This document shows, in pieces, positions 18,216 through 26,908 of a stretch of 64,000 bases of DNA. The stretch is taken from NCBI RefSeq assembly GCF_029582805.1, contig NZ_JAKKUT010000008.1:1-64000 (forward strand). Reading direction: 5' to 3'. The notes under the pieces are model-generated. The model made no database searches and was not told where the DNA came from. It saw only the letters and a program-made list of their open reading frames with translations. The position numbers and the translations under genes are program-made. Source of the stretch: Candidatus Synechococcus calcipolaris G9 (GTDB lineage: Bacteria > Cyanobacteriota > Cyanobacteriia > Thermosynechococcales > Thermosynechococcaceae). Position 1 is the stretch's first letter. Each line of letters opens with the position of its first letter.

Positions 18216-18701
18216 ATGGCTGGAAAAGGTAAACCAGGAAATCGCAGCAAACTAAGCGCTGGAATGGTTGATAAACTCGTTGACATCATCGGTCAGGGAC
18301 ATTTTCAAGCGACAGCAGCTAAAGTCGTAGGGATTCACAAGGCTACGCTATCCGAATGGTTACGAGTTGGCCGTGAACAGGGAACGGGTCTACAAGGCGA
18401 ATTGTACTCACGATTAAAAGATGCTGAAGCACAAGCCGAACAGGCTGCACTTTCTGTCATTTTGAGTGATGACGATTGGAAATCTAAAGCATGGTTTTTA
18501 GAACGCCGATTCCCCCAACGTTGGTGTCTACAATCTCGAATTGAAAACGAGGCAGAGAGGCAGCTTAAGGATATGCTGAGTCTCATTCTGAACAATGTAA
18601 CCATTGAGGCAAAAACAGAGATTGTGCAGATTTTGACGGGTACTAACCTGTTAACTTGTACCAAGGATACTGACGCAATGATCGAAGGTGCTTTCGGTTA
18701 G
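18216..18701 (+). CDS. terminase small subunit-like helix-turn-helix protein
   Basis: 161 residues. The N-terminal helix-turn-helix (VDKLVDIIGQGHFQATAAKV...HKATLSEWL, about residues 17-50) is followed by a helical region rich in Glu/Ala (DAEAQAEQAALSVI) and the conserved end AWFLERRFPQRW near residue 97. This is the layout of many phage small terminases (DNA-recognition subunit of the packaging motor) and related domesticated proteins. No large terminase, portal or capsid gene accompanies it. In satellites an orphan TerS redirects the helper phage's packaging machine. A plain transcription regulator of the same fold is the main alternative. A strong terminator follows. Confidence 0.65.
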   Translation: MAGKGKPGNRSKLSAGMVDKLVDIIGQGHFQATAAKVVGIHKATLSEWLRVGREQGTGLQGELYSRLKDAEAQAEQAALSVILSDDDWKSKAWFLERRFPQRWCLQSRIENEAERQLKDMLSLILNNVTIEAKTEIVQILTGTNLLTCTKDTDAMIEGAFG

Positions 18702-18737
18702 AATTAGGTAGAGGATACTTTTCCGTGCTTTCTTTTG

Positions 18738-18774
18738 CCCCCCTAGTTCCTAACCGCTTGGGGGGATTTTTTTT
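18738..18774 (+). terminator. rho-independent terminator after the TerS-like gene
   Basis: Six-base stem CCCCCC (18738-18743) / GGGGGG (18760-18765) followed by eight T at 18767-18774. It should end the transcript of the int-rep-terS gene block and separates it from the following two genes. Confidence 0.85.
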
Positions 18775-18784
18775 GCATTAAAAA

Positions 18785-18802
18785 CGCCCCAAGGGAGGGG
18801 CG
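18785..18802 (-). terminator. hairpin with T-run for leftward transcription
   Basis: Stem CGCCCC/GGGGCG with a 6-base loop; on the minus strand it is followed by TTTTTAATG. It would stop transcription coming from the right, although no minus-strand gene is visible there. Together with the preceding hairpin it insulates both sides. Confidence 0.5.
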
Positions 18803-18838
18803 CGGTGCAGTCTATAACAATTCCTTTGTAGAGAAACC

Positions 18839-18862
18839 AGTTCGGACGGATCCGTCCGAACT
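18839..18862. promoter_or_regulatory. 24-bp perfect palindrome, possible operator or partition site
   Basis: The central 20 bases are TTCGGACGGATCCGTCCGAA, extended by AG and CT to 24 perfect positions. It stands directly before the ParB-like remnant. A 14-bp version (CGACGGATCCGTCG, 19103-19116) recurs inside that gene. It could be the binding site of the ParB-like protein or a scar of sequence loss. Confidence 0.55.
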
Positions 18863-18900
18863 AGAAAAGCAATCGGCTTTGTGCCTCCATTGTTGTTGGC

Positions 18901-19410
18901 TTGGATGCACCGATTGAAACCTACAACCCATCCGACCCGATTGCCTATGTCTTGAGTGAAAACCTATATCGGCGGCACTTAAGCGCAGGACAGAAGGCGG
19001 TTTTAGCACTGGAGGTTGAAAGGCTCTATTCCCAGGAGGCAAAGCAAAAACAGATTGAGGCGGGCGGTGATCGGAAATCAGAGGAATACAAAAAATCGCT
19101 TACGACGGATCCGTCGGAACCGATTATTGATCGTCATGAGCGCGAGTCAACAACGCGAGCAGCCAAGGCGGTTGGCGTTGGTTCTACTGCCGTTAAGCGA
19201 GCTAAGTTCTTGCAGCAAAATGCACCGGAAATATTGGACAAGGTGAAACAGGGCGAAATTGCGGTAGACCGTGCTTACAACACCACCAAGGCGCGATTGG
19301 CTCAAATGCCTAAGCCAGAACCGATTGAACCGACCAATGAGATTCTGCAACTACCAGGCGCGATGGATCCATTACGATTAAAGCAACGCCAATGGAGGGT
19401 TAAGCCGTGA
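18901..19410 (+). CDS. N-terminally truncated ParB-like DNA-binding protein
   Basis: 169 residues from a TTG. In-frame sequence before the start (from 18865, after a TAG) still reads KSNRLCASIVVG, the remnant of the family's DGRNRL segment, then NPSDPIAYVLSENLYRRHLSAGQKAVLA, the ParB-like core, and a helix-turn-helix (AAKAVGVGSTAVKRAKFL). About 60 residues of the N-terminal ParB domain are missing, replaced by terminators and a palindrome. The HTH part may still bind DNA. Its last bases overlap the next gene's start (GTGA at 19407-19410), so the pair is coupled. Partition or regulation of the element is the likely ancestral role. Confidence 0.65.
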   Translation: MDAPIETYNPSDPIAYVLSENLYRRHLSAGQKAVLALEVERLYSQEAKQKQIEAGGDRKSEEYKKSLTTDPSEPIIDRHERESTTRAAKAVGVGSTAVKRAKFLQQNAPEILDKVKQGEIAVDRAYNTTKARLAQMPKPEPIEPTNEILQLPGAMDPLRLKQRQWRVKP

Positions 19411-19778
19411 GTGAGCCGATAACAGCCAGCGAAGCTAGGCAGATTCTTGACGGCATTCAGTCCATGCAGGGCGACATCAGAGCCATGCAGTCTGATATTC
19501 AGGCTTTGACCCTAGAGGTCAGAACCAACCAGGCAACCACTAATGAAAAGTTCAACACGGTACAGGCTGAAATCAATGCTGTGCGTACTGAGCTTAAGGG
19601 TGAAATCAAGGCTGTAGACGATAAACTGAGTGCCAAAATTCAGGCTATAGACGATAAGGTGACTGACTTGAGCGATCGCCAAAAGGTAGTGGATTCCCGC
19701 CTATGGGCATTCATTGTGGGACTGGTGACGCTGGTAGGCGGTGGCGTGATTAAGGTTTTCTGGTTTAGCCGTGCTTAA
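19407..19778 (+). CDS. coiled-coil, tail-anchored membrane protein (paralogue of 32625-33062)
   Basis: 123 residues from GTG. Begins MSEPITASEARQILDGIQSM, continues as a long charged coiled coil (residues ~10-95), and ends in one membrane span (RLWAFIVGLVTLVGGGVIKV) with a short basic tail. The C-terminal 34 residues and the N-terminal TASEA segment closely match the protein at 32625-33062, and both follow a DNA-binding gene with an overlap. Shape recalls phage XhlA-type membrane-associated proteins, but no function is established. It may be element cargo. Confidence 0.7.
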   Translation: MSEPITASEARQILDGIQSMQGDIRAMQSDIQALTLEVRTNQATTNEKFNTVQAEINAVRTELKGEIKAVDDKLSAKIQAIDDKVTDLSDRQKVVDSRLWAFIVGLVTLVGGGVIKVFWFSRA

Positions 19779-19879
19779 GCAGCAAAAATATTAACAACAG
19801 TTATGGATAATTTTCTGCTTATTGAGAATAACGAATATTATTTAACGGCAGTGTAATACTGGCTTTCTCTAGGGGGGAA

Positions 19880-20100
19880 ACATTAAACCCTTCTTAAAGT
19901 AAAATCTGTAACGTAGGCTATGAGAGCGTTTTAGGTTAGTAAAATCATGGAAAACTGAAAAACATTAAAACGCTCTTAAATAAAAATCTGTAATGTAGTC
20001 ACAGAGCCGATTTTAGGTTTTCACTTTAAGTCAAAAATGAGCATTTTAGTAAAAGCATTAAAACGCTATAAAATAATATAATCCATTGTCATAGTAGATT
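19880..20100 (+). repeat. right repeat cluster: three ~55-bp imperfect repeats (C, D, E)
   Basis: Copies C (19880-19935), D (19962-20017) and a weaker E (20055-20100) share ACATTAAAACGCTCTTAAA, AATCTGTAACGTA, and AGAGC followed by TTTTAGG with the left cluster at 15515-15650. C and D are 82 bp apart, the same spacing as A and B. They occupy the gene-free stretch 19779-20613. A duplicated origin, arm sites or a dispersed repeat are all possible. Confidence 0.75.
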
Positions 20101-20320
20101 TGCGATCGCTCTAGGGTGAATGTTGCATGATTACATTTTGCTGGCAATGGGGAATAGTGAATAACACCCTTCAGATTGACCGTTAAGGGCATTGAATCAT
20201 GGTGTGGGTAGGGAAATATCCTAATTGGTGTTCCCATGGCTTAGAAGGCATTTATCGGCGTGTTGCCTATTGACCCTGGGCGATCGCAATCCATTGGGTT
20301 CACGGCAACGCTAATGGAGT

Positions 20321-20387
20321 ATGGGGCATCCCTGGTAGACATGGGGCATCCGTAGGGTATTGTGGTGGCCGGTGGGCTATGGGGCAT
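20321..20387 (+). repeat. three ATGGGGCAT repeats near the right end
   Basis: ATGGGGCATC at 20321 and 20341, exactly 20 bp apart, and ATGGGGCAT at 20379. They resemble the ATGGGGTA word of the end motifs at 13493-13512 and 20532-20551. Helically phased short repeats near an att site suit integrase or excisionase binding. The rest of 20100-20530 shows nothing gene-like. Confidence 0.4.
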
Positions 20388-20531
20388 GAGCCGGCGATCG
20401 CTATGGCATGGACAATGGGACGGCCCGTCAGTCATGTTTTTTACCATGGTGGGACTACTGGCAAAGGTGACGATATTTGACCGCGTATTTATCTATGGAT
20501 ACCATTGGATATTTTTAGGGTTTTTTAGTGA

Positions 20532-20551
20532 TTGGGGTAGACATGGGGTAA
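20532..20551 (+). repeat. right copy of end motif, possible integrase arm site
   Basis: TTGGGGTAGACATGGGGTAA, one base different from 13493-13512, located 62 bp inside attR and in the same orientation. See the left copy for the interpretation. Confidence 0.5.
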
Positions 20552-20613
20552 AAGCACTATACCCATTTCTGAAACTCCCTCATAGCAAGAGATACAGACA
20601 CCGTGACCTACTC

Positions 20614-20657
20614 ACTTGTAATCAGTAGGCCAGGAGTTCGAGTCTCCTCACCAGCTT
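20614..20657 (+). repeat. attR: right 44-bp copy of the integration repeat
   Basis: Exact copy of 13333-13376 (tRNA-Thr anticodon loop to 3' end). The flanking 5' part of the tRNA is absent; instead the element contributes CCTACT, which mirrors AGTAGG inside the core. The host sequence resumes at 20658. The following 190 nt contain only a short minus-strand open remnant (20756-20833, no start codon). Confidence 0.95.
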
Positions 20658-20847
20658 TTAAGCCCAAAATTTCGCAGTTTACCTGTGCCGTGGCCAGAGG
20701 ATACCCCCTAACCGCTGAGCTTGTCCCTCTCTAAATCAGATTTCATTGGCAAAATCTACCAGCCAAGGGCGTGTAAATATTGGTTGATATAACTGCGGGC
20801 TTCTTCGCCCAGATGGGGAAGGGGGGATATGTTAGAGTTTTAATCAA

Positions 20848-20921
20848 TCGGGATGACAGGATTTGAACCTGCGACCCTCTGCTCCCAAAGCAGATGCGCT
20901 ACCAAGCTGCGCCACATCCCG
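20848..20921 (-). tRNA. tRNA-Pro (anticodon TGG)
   Basis: 74 nt on the minus strand. Acceptor CGGGATG/CATCCCG, D arm GCGC, anticodon stem CTGCT/AGCAG with loop TTTGGGA (TGG, reads CCA), T arm with GGTTCAAATCC, discriminator A. CCA is not encoded. Confidence 0.96.
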
Positions 20922-21028
20922 ATACTAGACTTAGTGTACCCCATTCTTTAATGTTGATGTTTTTTGGGGGCCAACTTAAATAATCCATTCCTCAATATAA
21001 TTTCTGAAAAAATTGTGAAAAATAATTT

Positions 21029-21949
21029 ATGAAAATTTTGATCACTGGTGCGACTGGGTTTGTGGGACAGCGTTTAGTCCCGACCTTGGCTGATCAGAAT
21101 CATCAGTTGGTACTTTTAGTCCGTGACCCCGATCGCCATCAACAGTTGTTCCAGGATTTAGCCCATAAAACTACGATTGAATGGGTTCAGTATGGGCCCA
21201 AGGAGTCAGGGGATTGGCAAAATGCTGTTTCCGGTTGTGATGCGGTTATTCACCTTGCCGGGGAACCCTTAGCGGCGGGACGATGGACATCGGAACGAAA
21301 GGCGGAAATTTTAGCCAGTCGCAGTATTGGCACTGAAAAATTGGTGGAGGCGATCGCCCAGGCAAATCCCCGTCCTCAGGTTCTGATTAGTACCTCAGCC
21401 ATTGGTTACTATGGCACCAGTGAAACCGAAACCTTTCAGGAAGAGAGTGGCCCGGGGCAGGATTTTTTAGGGAAGGTTTGTCAGGCCTGGGAAGGGGCAG
21501 CCCAACCCGTCACGGATTTGGGTGTGCGTCTGGTGATTCTCCGCTTTGGCATTGTCCTAGGTTTAGGGGGGGCGATCGGGCAAATGTTACCCGCCTTCAA
21601 GCTCTATGCCGGTGGCCCCATTGGTTCTGGGCGACAATGGTTCTCTTGGATCCATCAAGATGATCTTGTGGCACTGATTTGTTATGCTCTGGAGCATCCC
21701 GATTTTATCGGGGTTTATAATGCCACCGCTCCCAACCCCGTTTCCATGGGGACATTCTGCCAAACCTTAGCCGAAGTCTTGGACCGTCCCTCCTGGTTGC
21801 CCGTCCCGGATTTTATTTTGACCTTGCTTTTAGGGGAAGCTGCCCAGGTGGTTTTGCAAGGGCAACGGGTTTTACCCCAACGTACATTGGCTAGTGGATT
21901 TGAATTTCAGTACCCCACCGTCAAGACTGCCCTAGAGGATATTTTATAA
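21029..21949 (+). CDS. TIGR01777-family NAD(P)-dependent epimerase, SulA/GC1 homologue
   Basis: 306 residues of the extended short-chain dehydrogenase fold. N-terminal nucleotide motif [33 protein letters not shown] with the Ser/Tyr of the active site, and [10 protein letters not shown], all typical of TIGR01777 (E. coli YfcH type). Cyanobacterial and plant members (Slr1223, plant GC1) have been linked to cell or plastid division. The substrate is unknown. It converges on pstB with 14 nt between stops. Confidence 0.9.
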   Translation: MKILITGATGFVGQRLVPTLADQNHQLVLLVRDPDRHQQLFQDLAHKTTIEWVQYGPKESGDWQNAVSGCDAVIHLAGEPLAAGRWTSERKAEILASRSIGTEKLVEAIAQANPRPQVLISTSAIGYYGTSETETFQEESGPGQDFLGKVCQAWEGAAQPVTDLGVRLVILRFGIVLGLGGAIGQMLPAFKLYAGGPIGSGRQWFSWIHQDDLVALICYALEHPDFIGVYNATAPNPVSMGTFCQTLAEVLDRPSWLPVPDFILTLLLGEAAQVVLQGQRVLPQRTLASGFEFQYPTVKTALEDIL

Positions 21950-21963
21950 ATCCCATAGTTAAT

Positions 21964-22764
21964 TTAATTTTGCTGTCCCAGAGGGGCGATCGCCAGTTCC
22001 GTATTCACATAGGCACGGGTTGCGTCCACCGTTGGATTAATAAAGACCTGGGTGACGGGGGCGTATTCCACCAATTCACCGAGGCGATGTTGGCCCTCCT
22101 GCCGCACATTCATAAACCCGACCATATCGGCCAATCGGGCTGCCCGTTGTAGGTTATGGGTCACCATGACGATCGTGTAATGTTGGCGCAGGCGATCGAT
22201 CAATTCCTCAACCCGCAGCGTAGAGACGGGATCCAGGGCTGAGCAGGGTTCATCCATTAAAATCACTTCCGGTTGCAGGGCTAGGGTGCGGGCTAAACAA
22301 AGACGCTGCTGTTGCCCTCCAGATAAATTTAGGGCACTTTGTTTTAGCTTATTTTTTACCTCATCCCATAGGCCAACCTGGGTTAAGGACTGTTCAATGC
22401 AACCATCAATATCCCCTTGGTAGCCATTGGCCCGCAGTCCGAGGGCAATATTTTCATAGATTGATTTCGGAAAGGGATTGGGCCGCTGAAAGACCATACC
22501 CACCCGACGACGCACTTCAATGGATGGCATGGTTAAAATATCCTGGCCAAATAACTTGATGTTACCCACCACCCGTGTGCCCCGAATCAGATCGTTGAGT
22601 CGGTTGAAACAACGTAGGAGTGTACTTTTGCCGCAGCCGGAGGGGCCAATAAGGGCCGTGACCTGTTGGGGAAAAATGTCTAAACTGACATCCACCAGCA
22701 CCTGCTCAGGGCCGTAGAACACTGATAGATTCTGAACTTCTAGGCTAGGGGATGGGGCAGACAT
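21964..22764 (-). CDS. pstB: phosphate ABC transporter ATP-binding protein PstB
   Basis: 266 residues, usual for PstB. Walker [10 protein letters not shown]-loop [19 protein letters not shown] (the PNPFP segment is characteristic of PstB), signature LSGGQQQR, Walker [14 protein letters not shown], and the switch His in VMVTHNL. It powers high-affinity phosphate import. It lies 11 nt downstream of the fused permease gene on the same strand, so they form an operon. No pstS or phoU is present in the window. Confidence 0.97.
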   Translation of the reverse strand: MSAPSPSLEVQNLSVFYGPEQVLVDVSLDIFPQQVTALIGPSGCGKSTLLRCFNRLNDLIRGTRVVGNIKLFGQDILTMPSIEVRRRVGMVFQRPNPFPKSIYENIALGLRANGYQGDIDGCIEQSLTQVGLWDEVKNKLKQSALNLSGGQQQRLCLARTLALQPEVILMDEPCSALDPVSTLRVEELIDRLRQHYTIVMVTHNLQRAARLADMVGFMNVRQEGQHRLGELVEYAPVTQVFINPTVDATRAYVNTELAIAPLGQQN

Positions 22765-22775
22765 AAATAAACGTC

Positions 22776-24668
22776 CTAAGTTAACTGTTTTTGGTTATAG
22801 CGACTACGAATGGCCATGGCGATCGCACTCATTACTAGGAGCAGGAGCATTGTCACCACAATGGCCGCCGCCGCATTAATGCGAAAACCGGCTTGGGGTC
22901 GGGATACCCAGTCGAAAATTTGCACCGATAAGGTGGTAAATCGACTATGAAGGGCGGCCAAGGATAGGGGCGGTGCGGGTACTACACTGGCGGCCCCTAC
23001 GGCCACCAAGGCTGCGGTTTCCCCTGCGGCTAGGGTGAGGGCTAAGAGGGAGCCGGTAATGATCCCAGGGATAGCGGCGGGTAAAACCACTGTGGACACC
23101 ACCTGCCAGCGCGTTAGTCCCATGGCAAAGGCCCCTTGGCGCAAACTATCGGGCAAATTTCGTAAAGCATTGCGGGTGGCAATAATCGAAAAGGGTAACA
23201 CCAACACCGATAGGGTTAGGGCCCCGGATAAAATGGTACGACCGCCAGTTAGGGGTTCCCACAGCCGCACATATAGTTCCAAACCCAACAAGCCAAAAAT
23301 AATCGAGGGTACCGCCGCCAAATTGGCAATAATGATTTCAACAATTTGAAAACGGCGACTATCGGGCAAATATTCTTCCATGTATAAGGCGGAACCAATG
23401 CCAATGGGGAGGGAAATCAAGGCCGTTAGGCCCAACAGCCAAAATGTGCCCCCTAGGGCGGCAAAGATGCCAGCGTTGGCGGGGGTGCGTGAGGAGCTTT
23501 GGGTAAAAAAGTCGAGGCTGGTTAACCGAGGCAAGCCAGACCAAAATGTGACCAGGAATAACGAGGCCAGAAGTAGTAACCCCAGAAGTACGCCAATGGC
23601 GGTCAGGAAGCCAAAGAGTTGATTGAAGCGAATCCGGCCTTGGAACTGGGCGAGAAATTTACTGCGATCGGGCAGCAAAATGGTCGCACCCTTTAATCCA
23701 TCCCCTTTGGCAAGAGTCAGATTCGCTACCACGCCTTGGGCCATGGATTGACGATAGCGACGCATCAGGTAGTAACTGAGCAGGTTTAGGCACAGGGTGA
23801 GAAAAAAGAGGACGGCCCCCACCGTGAAAATGGTCTGAAACACCAGGGAACCCGCCTGCACATTCCCTAAACTGACCTGAATAATGTAGGCGGTCATGGT
23901 TTCGATCGCCTCTAGGGGGTTCAATGTCATCCGGGGAATTTGGCCGGCGGAGATCGCCGCAATCATTGTTTCACCCATGGCACGGGAGGCGGCTAGGGCT
24001 AGGGCCGCGAAAATACCCGGCAGAGCCGTGGGAAGCATAATTTTCAAAATGACTTCATGGCGGGTCAACCCTAGGGCAAAACCCCCTTCCCGCACTGCTG
24101 CTGGAATATCCCGTAGGGCATCCTCACTCATGGAGGCAATAATCGGCGCAATCATCACCCCGGTAATAATCCCGGCACTGAGGGCATTAAAGACAGAGAT
24201 CGTCGGAAAAATAAGCTTCAGAAGAGGCGTAATAAACAACAAGGCAAAGTAGCCTAGAACCACCGTTGGAATCCCCGGCAAGGCATCTAAGGCTGGCTTC
24301 ACCAGGGCCCTCACCTTTGCAGGTGCGTATTCTCCCAGATAGATCGCCACTGCTATTCCCAGGGGCGCGGCCACCACCATGGCAATCAACGTCACCAAAA
24401 ATGTGCCATTCAGCAGCACAATCATGCCAAATTGGGGGTCGGCAAATAGAGGTGTCCATTGGCGATCGCTCAGAAGCCGCCAGGGATGAACCTCCTGGAA
24501 AAGATCAAAGGTTTCTTGGCACAGAATAATCACGATCGCCCCGGCAATCAAAATCGGGATCGTGGCGATTGTCGCCAAACCTATATCTGCAACCCGCTCC
24601 TGCCATACCAAAGATTGCATGGAACGCTGCCATTGGCTGACCCCTTGACGACTCAGTTCAGAATCCAT
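22776..24668 (-). CDS. pstCA: phosphate ABC transporter permease, PstC-PstA fusion
   Basis: 630 residues, about twice a single permease. Residues ~25-325 are PstC-like and residues ~350-620 PstA-like; each half has about six membrane spans and its own EAA loop ([17 protein letters not shown] in the first, [17 protein letters not shown] in the second). A soluble linker (~325-350) joins them. In most bacteria PstC and PstA are separate proteins forming a heterodimer; here one chain fixes 1:1 pairing. The reading frame is continuous across the junction. It forms an operon with pstB. Confidence 0.93.
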   Translation of the reverse strand: MDSELSRQGVSQWQRSMQSLVWQERVADIGLATIATIPILIAGAIVIILCQETFDLFQEVHPWRLLSDRQWTPLFADPQFGMIVLLNGTFLVTLIAMVVAAPLGIAVAIYLGEYAPAKVRALVKPALDALPGIPTVVLGYFALLFITPLLKLIFPTISVFNALSAGIITGVMIAPIIASMSEDALRDIPAAVREGGFALGLTRHEVILKIMLPTALPGIFAALALAASRAMGETMIAAISAGQIPRMTLNPLEAIETMTAYIIQVSLGNVQAGSLVFQTIFTVGAVLFFLTLCLNLLSYYLMRRYRQSMAQGVVANLTLAKGDGLKGATILLPDRSKFLAQFQGRIRFNQLFGFLTAIGVLLGLLLLASLFLVTFWSGLPRLTSLDFFTQSSSRTPANAGIFAALGGTFWLLGLTALISLPIGIGSALYMEEYLPDSRRFQIVEIIIANLAAVPSIIFGLLGLELYVRLWEPLTGGRTILSGALTLSVLVLPFSIIATRNALRNLPDSLRQGAFAMGLTRWQVVSTVVLPAAIPGIITGSLLALTLAAGETAALVAVGAASVVPAPPLSLAALHSRFTTLSVQIFDWVSRPQAGFRINAAAAIVVTMLLLLVMSAIAMAIRSRYNQKQLT

Positions 24669-24802
24669 GGCGCATAGCTCAACTGCTCTCGAAACGACAT
24701 CCCCTCGCCCATCATTGCAGAGGAGATGAACCCATTGGGTAAACGATTCGTAAACAAATGCTTAAGGCCAAGGGAAGAGTAAAGCGTCAAGCCTTAATGA
24801 CC

Positions 24803-26491
24803 TTAACGATTCGTCAATGTGTCCCGACTGAGAACCTGATTGAGTTGATTTACATTCAGCTGATCCACAATGAAAAACTTAAAGGCGTCCTCCTCAGAGG
24901 ATAGGTTGTTAGCAAAGGTTTGACTTAAAAAGGGCCGAAACTCCGGTTGATTGGCCGCAAAGGCCTTGAAGAACGCTGAACTTAGCCCCTTAATCCCCAC
25001 CTGCGCCAGTTCTGGATTGGGACCAATGAGATCCTGAGGAACAGGCAACACGCCATCAGAGCTTACTCCAATGGTTGAGAAATGGGTTCCGGGCTGGATA
25101 ACCGAGAGAAATTTCGGTGATGAATGTTGCAACCAGGTAAAGGGACGGATTTGTTCCTCTAGGGGCGGTGCAAAAATATCATTACTGCCAGCCACAAGCA
25201 TAGTTGGTACACGGATTTCCGCAAACCCACTTTCACCGAATAATGTACTTGCCACCGGATTAACCGCAATCACCGCCTTCACCCGCGGATCCGCCACACT
25301 TGTCTTGGGCGGTTGGGCCGCAATAATTCGGCATTGTAACGGCAGGGAGATATTAAAGGAAAAACTATCTTCCGCAATCCGTTTGCATTCCTGGGGAATA
25401 CTGGGCCAATTGACCACAGCACCGGCGGCGGCCAACACGGTGTAGCCCCCCATAGACTGGCCAAAAAGTGCCACCTGATTGGTATTAATGTTCCAGGTGG
25501 GATTGGCGGGGGCTTGGGCCGCAATGGTATCAATCACATATTTGAGGTCAAGGGGGCGTTGAACCCAGTCTTCCGGTAAAGCTTGATAGTCCAAGGGCGC
25601 ACCGGAAAGAAAGTGACCAATTTGATTGGCATCTGAACCGGGGTGGGTCACCGCTGCCACCGCAAAACCCTGGGATGCTAAATGCTCGGCAAGGTAGGCA
25701 AAACTGAGGCGATCGGAGGCTAAGCCATGGGAAATGACAATTAAGGGGGCCGGAGCCGTCAACCCCTCTGGCACGTAGACATCCGCCGGAATCGGCTGGG
25801 TTCCTCGCTGGGGGTTCACAAAGGAGATGGTTTGTTTGTTCCAGGTATAGTTCCCTGCCTGTTGGGGCATGGGTAAATTGGGTAGGGTAATGGTGGGCTG
25901 AACGGTGGCCACCCGCTCCACAAATTTAACGGCTTCAACCTCATTTTGAATGGCTCGGAAGAGGGCTCCTACGGCCTGTAGACCAAACTGGCCGTCAATT
26001 TGAATGGACTTATCGGGAAATCCCCGGAGAACTGTTAAAACCGTAATGCCATCGGGACTAGCTGCGGCAACTTCCATGGCCGTCGCCAGTGCTTTTGCGC
26101 CATTTTCACCGTCACCGGTTTTGAAAACCCGACCAAGACGCTCAAATAACACCCGTCCAATGGGGGAATTGATGACTTGGGTAATGGTTGTTGGCTCTAT
26201 GTCTATGGCTGCATTTAGGTTTTGCTGTATCTCTCCGGTTTGGTCTGTAGGTATAAGTCGCAGCAAAAAGTTGAGTTCTGGACTGGCAACCCCGGTTCTA
26301 GCATAGGTTTCTAAGTCACTGGTACGAATGCTAAAGGTGCCAAAGGGAGGATAGGATAACTCGATTTGCTCGGCGGGCAGGACAGGAGTCGCCCAAAAAC
26401 TAGCCGCTAAGCCCAGGGCCGATAACCAGCGAAGGCCCCGAGGTGAACGCATCCTCTGCAATCCAACCATATTAAGTTTCACCAAAAACAT
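24803..26491 (-). CDS. secreted alpha/beta hydrolase with N-terminal DUF1400-type region
   Basis: About 562 residues from the ATG chosen here. A longer GTG start at 26533 lacks a ribosome site; the ATG at 26452 would place the signal peptide (RWLSALGLAASFWATPVLPAEQ) nearest the N-terminus. Residues ~35-160 correspond to a DUF1400-like region of cyanobacterial hydrolases. The catalytic domain has the oxyanion HGL segment (VISHGLASDRLSF), the nucleophile elbow GQSMGG, and a late Asp and His (GSNDIF, GTHFS). Probably a periplasmic lipase or esterase; substrate unknown. It is monocistronic, 134 nt upstream of the pst operon on the same strand. Confidence 0.85.
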   Translation of the reverse strand: MFLVKLNMVGLQRMRSPRGLRWLSALGLAASFWATPVLPAEQIELSYPPFGTFSIRTSDLETYARTGVASPELNFLLRLIPTDQTGEIQQNLNAAIDIEPTTITQVINSPIGRVLFERLGRVFKTGDGENGAKALATAMEVAAASPDGITVLTVLRGFPDKSIQIDGQFGLQAVGALFRAIQNEVEAVKFVERVATVQPTITLPNLPMPQQAGNYTWNKQTISFVNPQRGTQPIPADVYVPEGLTAPAPLIVISHGLASDRLSFAYLAEHLASQGFAVAAVTHPGSDANQIGHFLSGAPLDYQALPEDWVQRPLDLKYVIDTIAAQAPANPTWNINTNQVALFGQSMGGYTVLAAAGAVVNWPSIPQECKRIAEDSFSFNISLPLQCRIIAAQPPKTSVADPRVKAVIAVNPVASTLFGESGFAEIRVPTMLVAGSNDIFAPPLEEQIRPFTWLQHSSPKFLSVIQPGTHFSTIGVSSDGVLPVPQDLIGPNPELAQVGIKGLSSAFFKAFAANQPEFRPFLSQTFANNLSSEEDAFKFFIVDQLNVNQLNQVLSRDTLTNR

Positions 26492-26654
26492 ATTGTTTGA
26501 TCTTTCCAAGCATATCATTCCTACCCTTGACACAAAAGGGATAAAAAAGGTTGCCTAGATGCCCCTCGGTGTTTGTTTTTCTGGAATAACTGGGAGACGG
26601 AGTAGGGGGGGTATTGGGTTTTGCCCAGACTCCTGTGGCAGCTTGAATGGAGAT

Positions 26655-26852
26655 TTAATTGGCTTCTGGAGAGTACTCGTTGGAATCCACTAAGGGAAGG
26701 CGATCGCCCCGGAAAATTTCCCGACTCTCTTGGCTTAGTTTCAAACCAATTTTGGTTAAACAGTCCAGCCCAATAAGTCCCACTAAAAAAGGAGCCGTAG
26801 CTAAGCTAACAATGATTTGAGTTCCCAGATCAGGGGATTGTTGATTTGCCAT
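26655..26852 (-). CDS. small conserved-type membrane protein, unknown function
   Basis: 65 residues with one membrane span (about residues 12-34: QIIVSLATAPFLVGLIGL) and a C-terminal segment SREIFRGDRLPLVDS. The RGDRLP motif recalls small cyanobacterial hypothetical proteins, but I cannot name the family. It precedes a larger hydrolase gene and follows a DUF7219 gene, all on the minus strand. Confidence 0.65.
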   Translation of the reverse strand: MANQQSPDLGTQIIVSLATAPFLVGLIGLDCLTKIGLKLSQESREIFRGDRLPLVDSNEYSPEAN

Positions 26853-26908
26853 GATTTAATTATTAATTACATTAAAATTACATGAATTAGAAAGATATTA
26901 AAAAGACA

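Noticed and set aside
20756-20833. Minus-strand open remnant next to tRNA-Pro ending in a protein-like stretch (EEARSYINQYLHALGW).
   Set aside because: It is only 26 codons with no start codon after the preceding stop. It may be a gene fragment but cannot be supported.
24742-24814. Repeated AACGATTCGT words (24742 and 24805) upstream of the pst permease, considered as a Pho box.
   Set aside because: Spacing and sequence do not match the 8-bp direct-repeat Pho boxes known in cyanobacteria, and one copy overlaps the end of the upstream gene.
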